From contig NZ_JAUNKO010000002.1 in assembly GCF_030532715.1 (NCBI RefSeq), positions 62,001 through 126,000 on the forward strand: a stretch of 64,000 nucleotides of DNA, given 5' to 3'. Shown here piece after piece: positions 53,351-63,876 of this stretch (its first letter is position 1; each line of letters opens with the position of its first letter). The stretch comes from Corynebacterium sp. (GTDB lineage: Bacteria; Actinomycetota; Actinomycetes; Mycobacteriales; Mycobacteriaceae). The translations under genes and the position numbers were made by a program. Under the pieces are notes generated by a model. The model was not told the origin of the DNA and searched no databases. It worked only from the letters and a program-made list of their open reading frames with translations.

Positions 53351-54754
53351 CTACGAGTCGAATCCAACTTTGAACACGCTCATGAGTTTGAGCAGCAACC
53401 CGTCCTTACCGGTGCGGTCCGATCGTTCCACTGCCTTGCGCACGATGCGGATGAGTGGGAAGGCCAGTGGCTCCGGCGGGATCGGGATGGGAAGCCGTCG
53501 TGCCATCTTCAGCCTTGTGCGTTCGGTGTCGCGTCCCTCCAAAAGGTCAAGCATTACCTGCGCGCCGAAGCGGGTGGCACCCACGCCGAGGCCGGTGTAA
53601 CCGGCGCTATAGGCGATATTGCCGTTGCGGGTGACGCCGTGGAACGCCGTGAGCTGCGTAGACATATCAATCGCACCGCCCCAAGCGTGGGTGAATTTCA
53701 CGTCACGTAAATGCGGGAACGTGGTGTAGAAATGGTCTGCAAGTAGGAGGAATGTCTCCGGGCGTTGATCCTGTGAGGCGGTGACCTTCCGGCCGCGGTG
53801 GTACACCGCGTCGAAACCGCCGAACAGGATCCGGTTGTCGCTGGTTTTTCGGTAGTAATGAAACTCCCGCCCCGAGTCGGTGATTCCGTTGTGATGCGTC
53901 CACCCGATCGCTGCGAGTTGTTCATCGCTTAACGGTTCCGTCACTAAGGCGTAGTCATAGATCGGCACGGTAAATAGCCGTAGCCGCCGCAACAGGGAGG
54001 GGAACACGTTTGTGGCTAACGCTGCCTGCTTGGCGTGGACCCGGCCTTCGGCAGTGTGGGCGGTGACGCCATCTGCGGCGTCGACAAGTTCGGTGACTTC
54101 GGTGTTTTCGAAAATTTCCACGCCGAGCTCCTCGGCGGCGCGCGCCAAACCCCAGGTGAGTTTTGCCGGGTGCACGTATGAATAGCCTTTGCGTTTGAAC
54201 ACGCCGGCGCGGTAGACGGGGGAGGCACCGTGCCCGTGTGGGGTAGACATGTCCAGCACCTCGGCGTCAGGTTCGGCAAGTAACCCGGCAACCTGGTGTG
54301 GCTCTGTTGCCACCACCATAATTCCTGAATTGTGCCACTCGGCATCAATATTGAATTCCTCGATGGTGCGCTGCAGCTCGGCGAAATTCTGGTCCGCAAG
54401 ACGGTGGATGGTGTCCAATTCGTCTGGAAAATGCAGCCGTCCGTTTTCCTCGCCGTGGGTCAAGCTGGATTCACAAAACCCGCCGTTGCGGCCGCTGGCC
54501 GCCCACCCAATGCGTTGTTGTTCGAGGAGTATAACCCGCCGCTCTGGGTGGCGTTGCTTGGCAATGAGTGCCGTCCACAAGCCGCAGAAACCGCCGCCGA
54601 CCACCAATAAGTCCGCAGTGTTGTCGCCCTGCAACGCGGGGCGTGGCGCCGGGCGATCCGGGTGATCCAGCCAAAACGGTGTTGGGGAAGCGTCGCGCAG
54701 TGAGCGCTCCAACAATGCGCGGTCGTGCCGCAATTTGTGACCGTACGCTTGCAT
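53351..54754 (-). CDS. DAO-family FAD oxidoreductase, gamma-glutamylputrescine oxidase-like
   Basis: The 467-residue flavoprotein has an FAD motif LVVGGGFCGLWTALIAKQRH, then GWAASGRNGGFCES and the late SAGYTGLGVGATRFGAQVML, as in PuuB/glycine-oxidase-like amine oxidases. AAGGAGG lies eight bases before ATG 54754. It is divergent from an aldehyde dehydrogenase gene, so the pair could oxidise an amine to an aldehyde and then to an acid. The substrate is inferred from that pairing only. Confidence 0.82.
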   Translation of the reverse strand: MQAYGHKLRHDRALLERSLRDASPTPFWLDHPDRPAPRPALQGDNTADLLVVGGGFCGLWTALIAKQRHPERRVILLEQQRIGWAASGRNGGFCESSLTHGEENGRLHFPDELDTIHRLADQNFAELQRTIEEFNIDAEWHNSGIMVVATEPHQVAGLLAEPDAEVLDMSTPHGHGASPVYRAGVFKRKGYSYVHPAKLTWGLARAAEELGVEIFENTEVTELVDAADGVTAHTAEGRVHAKQAALATNVFPSLLRRLRLFTVPIYDYALVTEPLSDEQLAAIGWTHHNGITDSGREFHYYRKTSDNRILFGGFDAVYHRGRKVTASQDQRPETFLLLADHFYTTFPHLRDVKFTHAWGGAIDMSTQLTAFHGVTRNGNIAYSAGYTGLGVGATRFGAQVMLDLLEGRDTERTRLKMARRLPIPIPPEPLAFPLIRIVRKAVERSDRTGKDGLLLKLMSVFKVGFDS

Positions 54755-55134
54755 CAACCAAACCTCCTTGCCGAACAGTCCCAACGTCACACGCCGTGGT
54801 GCGCCCGCCTAGAGGGACTTGCCTTCACCACCAGAACATAGCAAACGCGCAGGTGTTTCGGGGCGGCAATAAAGGCGGTGGCTTGTAGTTGTGATCTCGC
54901 ACATCACACGCGTAGGGAAATTACTGATATTCCTACTATTTCGCCGTGTTAATGTTTGTCATGTTTTTGCTTAAAAGGCCTTAAAGTGGTGGCGAAACTA
55001 GTTGCTATTTATATAGGGTGGGCAAAAAGTATCGTCAGGTTAGGCCACGTCAACCGGGTTTCCGCGAGCGTTGAGGGCATCCGTGAGGTACGGCTTTCCT
55101 GGTGTGTTTCCTACCATTGGACAGGAGCGCAATA
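54755..55134. other. 380-base divergent intergenic region
   Basis: This region separates the amine-oxidase-like and aldehyde dehydrogenase genes. It is AT-rich between 54900 and 55020, with TATATA near 55012. The TTGTGATCTCGCACATCACA stretch near 54887 resembles a GlxR site but the half-site spacing is wrong. No gene is visible. Confidence 0.4.
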
Positions 55135-56601
55135 ATGAGTATTCAATTGCCCCGCGAAATCGTACCTCCCCGCACGCAGCTCTATATCAACGGCGAATTT
55201 GCGGCTTCGTCGGATGGCGCCACCACCGCGGTTGTGAGTCCCGTCACGGGTGAGGTAATTGCGAATATTTCGGTGCCCACCAAAGCGGATCTCGATGCGG
55301 CGGTGCAGGCGGCGCGCGCCGCCCAGCAGCAGTGGCGCGAGGTTGGCGTGTGGCAGCGAGCTGAAGTGATGCACAGGATTGGGGATTTGATTAGCGAGCG
55401 CCGCGATGAGCTTTCCCACCTTTTGACCTTGGAGCAAGGCAAGCCGCTGGCCGAGTCTTACGCCGACATCGACGAGACCGCAAAGCTGTTCCACCTTCAC
55501 GCGGAGGATGCGGTGCGGCTGCATGGGGAAACGTTGCCTTCGAACGACCCGAATAAGCGGATGTGGACCTTCTATCAGCCGGTGGGTACGTGGGCGATTG
55601 TCATTCCGTGGAATTTCCCCGTACTGATGTTTTCGGAGTTCGGCGCCCCTGGTTTGGTGACGGGCAACGCGCTGGTGGTGAAGCCGCCGACGCACACGGC
55701 GTTGACGCTGTTGGCCACCATGGAGGTTATGGCTGAGGCGGGTTTGCCGCCGGGGCTGGTGAATATTCTGCCTGGTGAGGGTGATTTCGGCGCATCGTTG
55801 GTGGCTCACCCCGGCATCGACGCGATTGGGTTTATTGGTTCGTCGGCGACTGCGGAGAAGATTGTGAGCACCGCAGGGTTGAAGCGTTCGGTGATTGAGG
55901 CTTCGGGCAACGGCCCGGTGGTGGTTCTCGACGACGCGGACCTCGACGCCGCCGCCCGCGCAGCCGTCCAGGGCGCCTACTACAACGCTGGTCAGGTGTG
56001 TTGTGCCACGGGTCGGGTATTGGTGCATGAGGCGGTGCATGAGCAATTTGTGGATGCGCTGCGCGCCGCCGCGAAAGACGCTGTGTTAGGCGATCCATTC
56101 GATGAAAAGACGACGCTCGGACCGATGAATAACGCGCGGACCGCCGAGAAGGTGGATATTCATCTCGACCAGGCGCGCGAACGCGGCTTTGACATTGTGC
56201 TGGGTGGGGGCCGCAGCAAGGACTATCCCACGGACTTGTATTACGAGTTCACGGTGGTGGATAACGTTGCGGAAGACAGTTTGCTCAGCACCGATGAAAC
56301 GTTTGGTCCGGTGGTGCCGGTGATTGTGGGGAAAGACGATGATGATTTGCTGCGGCTGGCAAATCAGGATGCGCTGGGCCTGCAGGGCGCCGTGTTTACC
56401 AAGGATATGTCGCGGGCGTACCGCTTCGTGGAGCACCTGCGCACCGGCCAGGTGATTGTGAACGATACGAACGAGTTTTGGGATATCAATATGCCGTTCG
56501 GTGGCGTGGGCGGCACTCGCACTGGTTGGGGGCGTATCGGCGGCAAGCACACGTTGATTGATATGTGTGATCTCCGCACCGGCGTGTTGCACCTAGATTA
56601 G
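55135..56601 (+). CDS. NAD(P)-dependent aldehyde dehydrogenase, succinate-semialdehyde dehydrogenase-like
   Basis: The 488-residue ALDH has Asn160 in IPWNF, Glu255 in VIEASGNGP and Cys289 in NAGQVCCATG. The Glu motif reads IEASGNGP rather than the common LELGGK, placing it in a divergent ALDH subgroup that includes some succinate-semialdehyde and aminoaldehyde enzymes. ATG 55135 follows ACAGGAGCGCAATA, so the 11-residue-longer frame is rejected. It is divergent from the amine-oxidase-like gene and followed by tatD. Confidence 0.83.
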   Translation: MSIQLPREIVPPRTQLYINGEFAASSDGATTAVVSPVTGEVIANISVPTKADLDAAVQAARAAQQQWREVGVWQRAEVMHRIGDLISERRDELSHLLTLEQGKPLAESYADIDETAKLFHLHAEDAVRLHGETLPSNDPNKRMWTFYQPVGTWAIVIPWNFPVLMFSEFGAPGLVTGNALVVKPPTHTALTLLATMEVMAEAGLPPGLVNILPGEGDFGASLVAHPGIDAIGFIGSSATAEKIVSTAGLKRSVIEASGNGPVVVLDDADLDAAARAAVQGAYYNAGQVCCATGRVLVHEAVHEQFVDALRAAAKDAVLGDPFDEKTTLGPMNNARTAEKVDIHLDQARERGFDIVLGGGRSKDYPTDLYYEFTVVDNVAEDSLLSTDETFGPVVPVIVGKDDDDLLRLANQDALGLQGAVFTKDMSRAYRFVEHLRTGQVIVNDTNEFWDINMPFGGVGGTRTGWGRIGGKHTLIDMCDLRTGVLHLD

Positions 56602-56655
56602 GTGTTCGGCTTCCGCGGCGACTGTCGTTGCGGGAGGCGGGTACAATCCGGGCGC

Positions 56656-57495
56656 ATGGCTAAGAAGAAGTCTCGCCCGGTTCCCGTGCCCGCCCCCACG
56701 CTTGCCGGGATTGTGGACGCGCACACGCATCTCGCCTCCTGTGGTGCGCGCACCCCAGAAGAGGTGGCGGCGATTGTGGAGCGTGCGGTAGCTGCGGGCG
56801 TCGAAAAGCTGTGCACTGTGGGGGATGGTTTGGCGGAGGCGGAATTGGCACTTGCCGCCGCTCACGCCAATGAACGCGTGTTTGCTGCGTGCGCGGTGCA
56901 TCCGACGCGCGCCCTTGAGCTTGATGACGCCGCCCGCGCCCGCGTCACGGAGCTGGCTGCGGACCCCCGGTGTGTTGCGGTGGGCGAAACTGGCTTGGAC
57001 ATGTATTGGATCGGTAAATCGGATACGTGTGCGCCGTTGGATGTGCAGGAGGAGGCGTTGCGTTGGCACATCGATCTGGCGGTGGCTAGCGGTAAGGCGC
57101 TGATGATTCATAATCGGGACGCTGATGCGGAGTTGATGCGGGTGTTGGCGGATGCGCCGACGCCGCGGAAGACGATCCTGCACTGTTTTTCTTCGCCGCT
57201 GGCGGTGGCGGAGGAGGCCCTGGCGCGGGGTTATGTGCTGTCGTTCGCGGGCAATGTGACGTTTCGTCGCAACGAGCAATTGCGGCAGGCGGCGCGCATT
57301 GCGCCAGCGGGTCAACTGTTGATTGAAACGGATGCGCCGTATATGACGCCGGAGCCGTTTCGCGGGGGCCGCAACGAACCTGCGATCGTGGGGCACACGG
57401 CGTATTGTGTGGCGCAGGCGCGGGGGCAGGACCCGGCGGAGTTCGCCGCGGAGCTTCACAAAACCTTCGACGAGGTTTATGGTATTCTTTGCTAA
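56656..57495 (+). CDS. tatD: TatD family hydrolase
   Basis: The 279-residue metal-dependent hydrolase has the metal site GIVDAHTHLA, the second motif VAVGETGLDMY, the HNRDAD segment and LLIETDAPYMTPEPFRGGRN, all TatD hallmarks (3'-5' DNase/deacylase activities). A TACAAT eight bases before ATG 56656 suggests a leaderless start. The longer frame from 56602 would overlap this promoter. It precedes rpf2, a common corynebacterial order (tatD-rpf-ksgA-ispE). Confidence 0.93.
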   Translation: MAKKKSRPVPVPAPTLAGIVDAHTHLASCGARTPEEVAAIVERAVAAGVEKLCTVGDGLAEAELALAAAHANERVFAACAVHPTRALELDDAARARVTELAADPRCVAVGETGLDMYWIGKSDTCAPLDVQEEALRWHIDLAVASGKALMIHNRDADAELMRVLADAPTPRKTILHCFSSPLAVAEEALARGYVLSFAGNVTFRRNEQLRQAARIAPAGQLLIETDAPYMTPEPFRGGRNEPAIVGHTAYCVAQARGQDPAEFAAELHKTFDEVYGILC

Positions 57496-57576
57496 TAATA
57501 AGGTTGTGCTTGGGTGGGGCGCAATCTTTCGCGGTGTGCGAAACGGCATGTAGTCGATGCGATACACTCTTTAGGG

Positions 57577-57680
57577 TGTGACTGGGCTCACGGAAATATG
57601 GGGCCCGTGTTAATCCGAGTAAACTCTTGTGGCTAATGAGTTATGTAGTTTGCTATTTACCTCGACAACAATGCAAAGTT
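57577..57680 (+). promoter_or_regulatory. rpf2 control region: GlxR-like and RamB-like sites
   Basis: TGTGACTGGGCTCACG at 57577-57592 fits the GlxR/CRP consensus TGTGA-N6-TCACA with one mismatch. AATGCAAAGTT at 57670-57680 is, on the other strand, AACTTTGCATT, close to the RamB motif. TGGGGC stretches near 57535 and 57600 resemble RamA sites. In C. glutamicum rpf2 is known to be controlled by GlxR, RamA and RamB. Confidence 0.6.
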
Positions 57681-57730
57681 ATCGTACTGTGACTTTCATC
57701 GGACTTCTTGATCGACACACCTAGACTTAA

Positions 57731-58885
<1,155 letters not shown>

Positions 58886-58921
58886 CGGTGTGGCGGTGCC
58901 TGCGGTAGATTCGTAGGCACT

Positions 58922-59794
58922 ATGCACGATGAACATACGCGGGCCGAGCTGCTGGGGCCGGTAGAAATCCGGCAGTTGGCGGAGCGCCTTGGGGTGACCC
59001 CAACCAAAAAACTCGGGCAGAATTTTGTCCACGATCCCAATACGGTGCGCCGCATCGTGGCCGCAGCGGAGGTGACCAGCGACGACCATGTGGTTGAGGT
59101 GGGCCCCGGCTTGGGTTCGTTGACCCTCGCTTTGCTGGATAGCGTCGCGGATGTGACGGCTGTGGAAATTGACCCGCGCCTCGCCGCGGAACTTCCCGCC
59201 ACTGTGGCGTGGCGCGCGCCCGCGCTGCAAGACCGCCTGCACGTGGTGCGCTGTGACGCATTGGAGGTGCGTGAGCGGGACTTGCCAGTGCAACCCACGG
59301 CGTTGGTGGCAAACTTGCCATACAATGTGTCGGTGCCTGTGCTGTTGCACATGCTGGAGGAATTTCCCACGATTCGCCGTGTGTTGGTGATGGTGCAGGC
59401 GGAGGTCGCTGACCGTCTGGCCGCCCAACCCGGTTCCAAAACCTACGGTGTTCCGAGCGTGAAGGCGGCGTTTTATGGGCCCGTGAAACGCGCTGGGGCG
59501 ATCGGTAAAAACGTGTTTTGGCCTGCCCCGAAGATTGAGTCGGGGCTGGTGGCGATCGACCGCACCGACCCGTACCCGGCGGCATTACGTGCTCGCGTGT
59601 TCCCGCTTGTCGACGCCGCGTTCGCCCAACGCCGCAAAACCCTCCGCGCCGCACTCGCTGGGACGTTCGGTTCGTCCGTGGCGGCGGAGGAGGCGTTGCG
59701 GGCGGCGGGCATTGATCCCGGGCTGCGTGGTGAGAAGTTGAGTATCGCGGATTTTGTGCGCCTCGCTGAGGTTCAAGGGGGAGTGACACCATGA
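58922..59794 (+). CDS. ksgA: 16S rRNA (A1518/A1519-N6)-dimethyltransferase
   Basis: The 290-residue methyltransferase has the N-terminal [20 protein letters not shown]-binding [11 protein letters not shown] and the catalytic [15 protein letters not shown]. It finishes small-subunit maturation. It follows rpf2 by 36 bases and overlaps ispE by four bases (ATGA). Confidence 0.95.
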   Translation: MHDEHTRAELLGPVEIRQLAERLGVTPTKKLGQNFVHDPNTVRRIVAAAEVTSDDHVVEVGPGLGSLTLALLDSVADVTAVEIDPRLAAELPATVAWRAPALQDRLHVVRCDALEVRERDLPVQPTALVANLPYNVSVPVLLHMLEEFPTIRRVLVMVQAEVADRLAAQPGSKTYGVPSVKAAFYGPVKRAGAIGKNVFWPAPKIESGLVAIDRTDPYPAALRARVFPLVDAAFAQRRKTLRAALAGTFGSSVAAEEALRAAGIDPGLRGEKLSIADFVRLAEVQGGVTP

Positions 59795-60732
59795 ATCACG
59801 TAATCGAACCTGTGATCGCAGTTGCGCACGGGAAGGTGAACCTGCACCTCGGTGTGGGGGACGCGCGCCCCGACGGCTACCACGAACTGGTGAGCGTGTT
59901 TCAATCATTGTCCCTGCACGATGAAGTCACCCTCACGCCGATCGGCGCAGGCGCTGGAGTCCGCACGCTCACCGTTGCGGGTGCCAGCGGCGTACCCACC
60001 GATCACACGAACCTGGCCTGGCGGGCGGTGGAGTTGGTCATGCGTGATTACGCCAATCGCGGACACGAGGATTTGCCCGCCGTGGATATTCATATTCGAA
60101 AAGGCATCCCCGTTGCTGGTGGTATGGCGGGCGGATCCGCCGACGCTGCCGCCGCGCTGGTAGCTACCCAAGCGCTGCTGGCGCCGAAGTTTGGCAACCT
60201 TGATGATGGCGCGTTGTACCGGTTTGCCTGCCAACTCGGATCCGATGTGCCCTTCACGCTGGCTGGCGGCACCATGATCGGTACCGGACGCGGTGAGCAA
60301 CTCGTGCCAGTAATTTCCCGCGGCACCTACCACTGGGTGCTGGCCATGAATTCCCAAGGGTTATCCACCCCAGTGGTGTTCGGCAAGTTGGATGAGATGC
60401 GGGCGCAACGTGAGCTGGTCCGCGCGGGTTCCGCTGACGAGTTGTTGCGCGCGCTCGCCGCCGGTGACGTTGCCGCGTTGGCGGGCACGCTTGCCAATGA
60501 TTTGCAGGCGCCCGCGATCAGCTTGCTGCCGCAGCTGCGCCGCACGCTCGCGGCGGGCACGGAGGCGGGGGCGTTGGCCGGGATGGTTTCCGGATCGGGG
60601 CCGACGTGTGCGTTTTTATGCGCGGATGCGCAGGCCGCACTCGAGGTGTCCGACGCCCTGATCGATCATGGGGTAACTTCGGCTGTGACTACCGCCACGG
60701 GCCCGGCTGTTGGCGCTTATGTAAAGGGATAG
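59791..60732 (+). CDS. ispE: 4-diphosphocytidyl-2-C-methyl-D-erythritol kinase
   Basis: IspE phosphorylates CDP-ME in the MEP isoprenoid pathway. The 313-residue GHMP kinase has [20 protein letters not shown] and the ATP loop [20 protein letters not shown]. It also has [18 protein letters not shown] and [12 protein letters not shown] near the C-terminus. It is coupled to ksgA and followed two bases later by the ABC-F gene. Confidence 0.95.
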   Translation: MNHVIEPVIAVAHGKVNLHLGVGDARPDGYHELVSVFQSLSLHDEVTLTPIGAGAGVRTLTVAGASGVPTDHTNLAWRAVELVMRDYANRGHEDLPAVDIHIRKGIPVAGGMAGGSADAAAALVATQALLAPKFGNLDDGALYRFACQLGSDVPFTLAGGTMIGTGRGEQLVPVISRGTYHWVLAMNSQGLSTPVVFGKLDEMRAQRELVRAGSADELLRALAAGDVAALAGTLANDLQAPAISLLPQLRRTLAAGTEAGALAGMVSGSGPTCAFLCADAQAALEVSDALIDHGVTSAVTTATGPAVGAYVKG

Positions 60733-60734
60733 AC

Positions 60735-62531
60735 ATGGCAAACTTGATCAACCTCGAACATGTATCCAAGGCGTTCGGCTTGAAAACGCTACTGGATGAT
60801 GTCAGCCTGGGCGTGCAAACGGGTGACCGAATCGGGGTCGTCGGACTCAATGGTGGCGGGAAAAGCACCCTGCTGAAAGTGCTTTCCGGTGCGGAACCGC
60901 CAGACTCCGGCCGGGTATCCCACATGGGTGGTTTGCGGCTGGCAGTGGTCACCCAAGCCGCTGAGCTGGATCCCGCCGCCACCATCTCGGATGTGGTGCT
61001 CGCCCCGCTTGGGGTGCACACCTACGAATGGGCCTCCAACCCGAAGGTGCGCCGCGTATTGGGTGGTTTGGGCATCGTTGGCCTTGGGTTGGACACGGTG
61101 GTGGGTGAGTTGTCTGGCGGGGAACGGCGCCGCATTAACCTTGCCGCGGCGTTGGTGCAGGATCTTGACGTATTGATCTTGGATGAGCCGACCAACCACC
61201 TCGACGTGGAGGGCGTGCAATGGTTGGCGGAGTACTTGCTGTCCCACAAGGCTGCGCTCATTGTGGTCACCCACGACCGTTGGTTTCTGGACACGGTGGC
61301 TACTTCCACGTGGGAGGTGCATGACGGCCGGGTGGATGCGTACACGGGTGGCTACAACGACTGGACGTTTGCCCGTGCTGAACGCGCCCGCCAGGCGGAT
61401 GCGATGGAGCAGCGGCGGCAGAATCTGGCGCGCAAGGAGCTTGCCTGGTTGCGTCGGGGTGCGCCGGCCAGAACCTCGAAGCCGCGGTATCGCATCGAGG
61501 CGGCGGAGGCGCTGATCGCGAACGTGCCTGCTCCGCGCGACAGCGTGGAATTGATGGCGTTTTCCAAGCGCCGCCAAGGCAAAGTGGTGATCGAACTTGA
61601 AGACGCGACAATCAACACCCCGGACGGACGGGAGTTGGTGCGTGACTTAACCTGGCGGCTTGCCCCCGGCGAACGCATTGGCTTGGTTGGTGTCAACGGG
61701 TCCGGCAAAACCACGTTGCTGCGCACCTTGGCGGGGGAGCATCCCTTGGCTAGTGGCCGTCGCATTGAGGGCAAAACCGTGGTGTTGGGCTGGTTGCGCC
61801 AAGAGTTGGACGATCTTGACCCGAATATGCGGTTGCTTGACGCGGTGGAATCCGTGGCCAATTATGTGCATTTTGGCACGAAAGAACTTAGCGCTTCGCA
61901 GCTTGCGGAGCGGCTAGGCTTCAGCGCTAAGCGTCAGCGCACTCCGGTTGGGGACCTCTCAGGCGGGGAGCGGCGCCGGCTGCAATTGACCCGCGTGCTC
62001 ATGGCGGAGCCGAACGTGTTGTTGCTGGACGAGCCCACCAACGACCTTGATATTGATACGTTGCAGGAGTTGGAATCCCTGCTGGATTCGTGGCCGGGAA
62101 CGCTCGTGGTGATTTCCCACGACCGATACCTTATTGAACGTGTTTGCGATTCTACGTGGGCGCTGTTTGGCGATGGTACGTTGACGCACCTGCCGGGTGG
62201 TATTGAGGAATACTTGCGCCGCCGCGGCGAGTTGGCGTCTGGGGAGCGCGGCGTGCTTGACCTTGGGGAGCGTAAGGATTCCGCCGAGCAGCGGCAGGCG
62301 AAGAAGATGGAAGCTGCCGCCCGACGCCGCGTGGAGAAGGAAATGCGGTCGCTGGAACGCAAGATGGAAAACATGCGCGAGCGCATGGCTGAGCTGCACA
62401 ACCGGATGGCTGAGGTGGCGACCGACCCGCAGCAACTCACCGAACTGGGGACTGAAAGCTCCCTGATTCGGGAGGATATTGAGGCGTATGAGTTGCAGTG
62501 GATGGAGCTCGCCGAACAGCTTGAAGAATAG
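60735..62531 (+). CDS. ABC-F family ATPase, Uup-like
   Basis: The 598-residue soluble protein has two ATP-binding domains: GLNGGGKSTLLKVL, LSGGERRRINLAAAL and DEPTNHLD in the first, and GVNGSGKTTLLRTL, LSGGERRRLQLTRVL and DEPTNDLD in the second. An interdomain linker of about 70 residues and a C-terminal charged coiled coil (REKMENMRERMAELHNRMAE-like, about 505-598) complete it. The coiled coil resembles Uup rather than EttA. There is no transmembrane domain, so it acts on ribosomes or DNA/RNA. ATG 60735 follows AAAGGG. Confidence 0.9.
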   Translation: MANLINLEHVSKAFGLKTLLDDVSLGVQTGDRIGVVGLNGGGKSTLLKVLSGAEPPDSGRVSHMGGLRLAVVTQAAELDPAATISDVVLAPLGVHTYEWASNPKVRRVLGGLGIVGLGLDTVVGELSGGERRRINLAAALVQDLDVLILDEPTNHLDVEGVQWLAEYLLSHKAALIVVTHDRWFLDTVATSTWEVHDGRVDAYTGGYNDWTFARAERARQADAMEQRRQNLARKELAWLRRGAPARTSKPRYRIEAAEALIANVPAPRDSVELMAFSKRRQGKVVIELEDATINTPDGRELVRDLTWRLAPGERIGLVGVNGSGKTTLLRTLAGEHPLASGRRIEGKTVVLGWLRQELDDLDPNMRLLDAVESVANYVHFGTKELSASQLAERLGFSAKRQRTPVGDLSGGERRRLQLTRVLMAEPNVLLLDEPTNDLDIDTLQELESLLDSWPGTLVVISHDRYLIERVCDSTWALFGDGTLTHLPGGIEEYLRRRGELASGERGVLDLGERKDSAEQRQAKKMEAAARRRVEKEMRSLERKMENMRERMAELHNRMAEVATDPQQLTELGTESSLIREDIEAYELQWMELAEQLEE

Positions 62532-62540
62532 CGCGAATTC

Positions 62541-63227
62541 ATGTGCGATTCGGAAGCGCTTTTCGACGTCCCGCCCGCGCCCAGGTCGCGACTGCCCGAC
62601 GGCGCCTACCACGTGCCGGGGTGGCTCACCTTGGAGCAGCAACATTGGTTGGTGCGGCAGTGTCGGCAGTGGGCGGCGGGCCCGGTCCCGCCGAGGTCGG
62701 CGAAGATCCGTGGGCACGAAATGAGTGTGCAAACCCTGTGCTTGGGGTGGCATTGGCGCCCTTGGGCGTACACCCGGGAAGCGGTGGATGTGAATGGCCG
62801 GCGGGTGCTCGAGGTTCCGGAGTGGTTGGTGCGGTTGGGGCGCAAAGCGCTCCTTGCCGCCACCGGCGACGAGCAGGCGGCCGCCGCATACACCCCCGAT
62901 GCCGCGCTGGTGAACTTTTACAACAACACCGCGCGCATGGGCATGCACCAGGACGCCGATGAGCGCGCGGCGGCCCCGGTGGTTTCGGTATCGATCGGGG
63001 ATGCCTGCCGTTTCCGATTCGGAAATACGAGCAATCGTTCGAAGCCGTACCAGGACATTGATCTATCATCCGGGGATCTGTTTGTTTTCGGTGGGCCCTC
63101 CCGGTTGGCCTACCACGGGGTGATGAAGCTGTATCCGAACACCGCGCCGCCGGGTTGCGGGCTGACGCACGGGCGCATCAATATCACATTGCGGGAGACC
63201 GGGCTGTGGGACCAGCACCCCGAATAA
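62541..63227 (+). CDS. alkB: AlkB family 2-oxoglutarate/Fe(II)-dependent DNA repair dioxygenase
   Basis: The 228-residue protein has the AlkB iron site, His and Asp in MGMHQDADE and a second His in LAYHGVMKLYP, plus the 2-oxoglutarate-binding Arg in GRINITLRE. NFYNNTARMG and SGDLFVFGGPSRL are also typical. It repairs alkylated bases by oxidative demethylation. It begins ten bases after the ABC-F stop and is probably co-transcribed. Confidence 0.93.
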   Translation: MCDSEALFDVPPAPRSRLPDGAYHVPGWLTLEQQHWLVRQCRQWAAGPVPPRSAKIRGHEMSVQTLCLGWHWRPWAYTREAVDVNGRRVLEVPEWLVRLGRKALLAATGDEQAAAAYTPDAALVNFYNNTARMGMHQDADERAAAPVVSVSIGDACRFRFGNTSNRSKPYQDIDLSSGDLFVFGGPSRLAYHGVMKLYPNTAPPGCGLTHGRINITLRETGLWDQHPE

Positions 63228-63558
63228 CCCGCAGCACAAAATGTTATCGGATTGCAAGAAACCGGGTTGCGGTGGGCGTTTGGGTGGTGTGGACGATGGG
63301 GTGGGCGCGACGTCGTGAAGCAGGGTGGGTGAGGGGCAAATGTGCAGCTAGGGGGATCTGGGTGCCTGCACACACGCAAACGAGCTGTGTGCAATATAAG
63401 TGGCGGTGTGTGGATGGTGATGGAGCTGTGTGCCGTCTGTGAACGCCGCCATGGGTCCGTGAGCGGGGTGGAAACCGGTGTCGGGGCGCGGTACTATGCC
63501 GGAGATAGTGCAAGCAGTAGTTGTTCAACGTTAACCTCAAGCTACGGGGAGGAATAGT
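63228..63558. other. 331-base intergenic region
   Basis: No gene is visible. It is G-rich on the plus strand and contains the inverted repeat listed separately. TACTAT at 63492-63497 is a plausible -10 for the next gene, whose ribosome binding site is GGGGAGGAATAGT. Confidence 0.5.
63367..63393. repeat. Inverted repeat upstream of terminal gene pair
   Basis: TGCACACA and TGTGTGCA are perfect eight-base complements with an 11-base spacer. It could be an operator for the following two-gene unit or a transcript hairpin. Confidence 0.45.
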
Positions 63559-63876
63559 ATGCCCCAAACATTGCAGAAGACTTGCCCAAGTGAGGCGTTA
63601 GATGCCCTTGAGTTGGTGTCGCCGGGGATCGACGCCTACGCTGCCTACGACGCGATGCACGACGCGCTTGCAACGCTCAAAGCGGCGTATTTGCGGAGGC
63701 TCCTGCACGCTGCAAGCCCAAGCGCGCAGCAACACTGCCAGGCGCGGCTCGAGCACCTTGAGCGGGTGCAACGCGGCGTGGACTTGGCGGACGTAGAGGG
63801 GTTGATTGCCGTGGCGCGTCGAGCAAACGATGAACTCACGTCGATCGGGGGATTGGGCGGTGGCGAAGCCCGCTAG
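63559..63876 (+). CDS. Small helical protein, possible antitoxin-like partner
   Basis: The 105-residue protein is predicted mostly alpha-helical and rich in Ala, Leu and Arg (DALATLKAAYLRRLLHA, ARLEHLERVQRGVDLADVEG). I do not recognise a family with certainty. It has a strong ribosome binding site (GGGGAGGAATAGT before ATG) and overlaps the next gene by 17 bases. That coupling, the small size and the following possible P-loop gene make an antitoxin role possible. This is inference. Confidence 0.55.
   Translation: MPQTLQKTCPSEALDALELVSPGIDAYAAYDAMHDALATLKAAYLRRLLHAASPSAQQHCQARLEHLERVQRGVDLADVEGLIAVARRANDELTSIGGLGGGEAR

Noticed and set aside
54880..54910. GlxR site in the amine-oxidase/ALDH divergent region
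   Set aside because: TGTGA and TCACA are present but nine bases apart instead of six.
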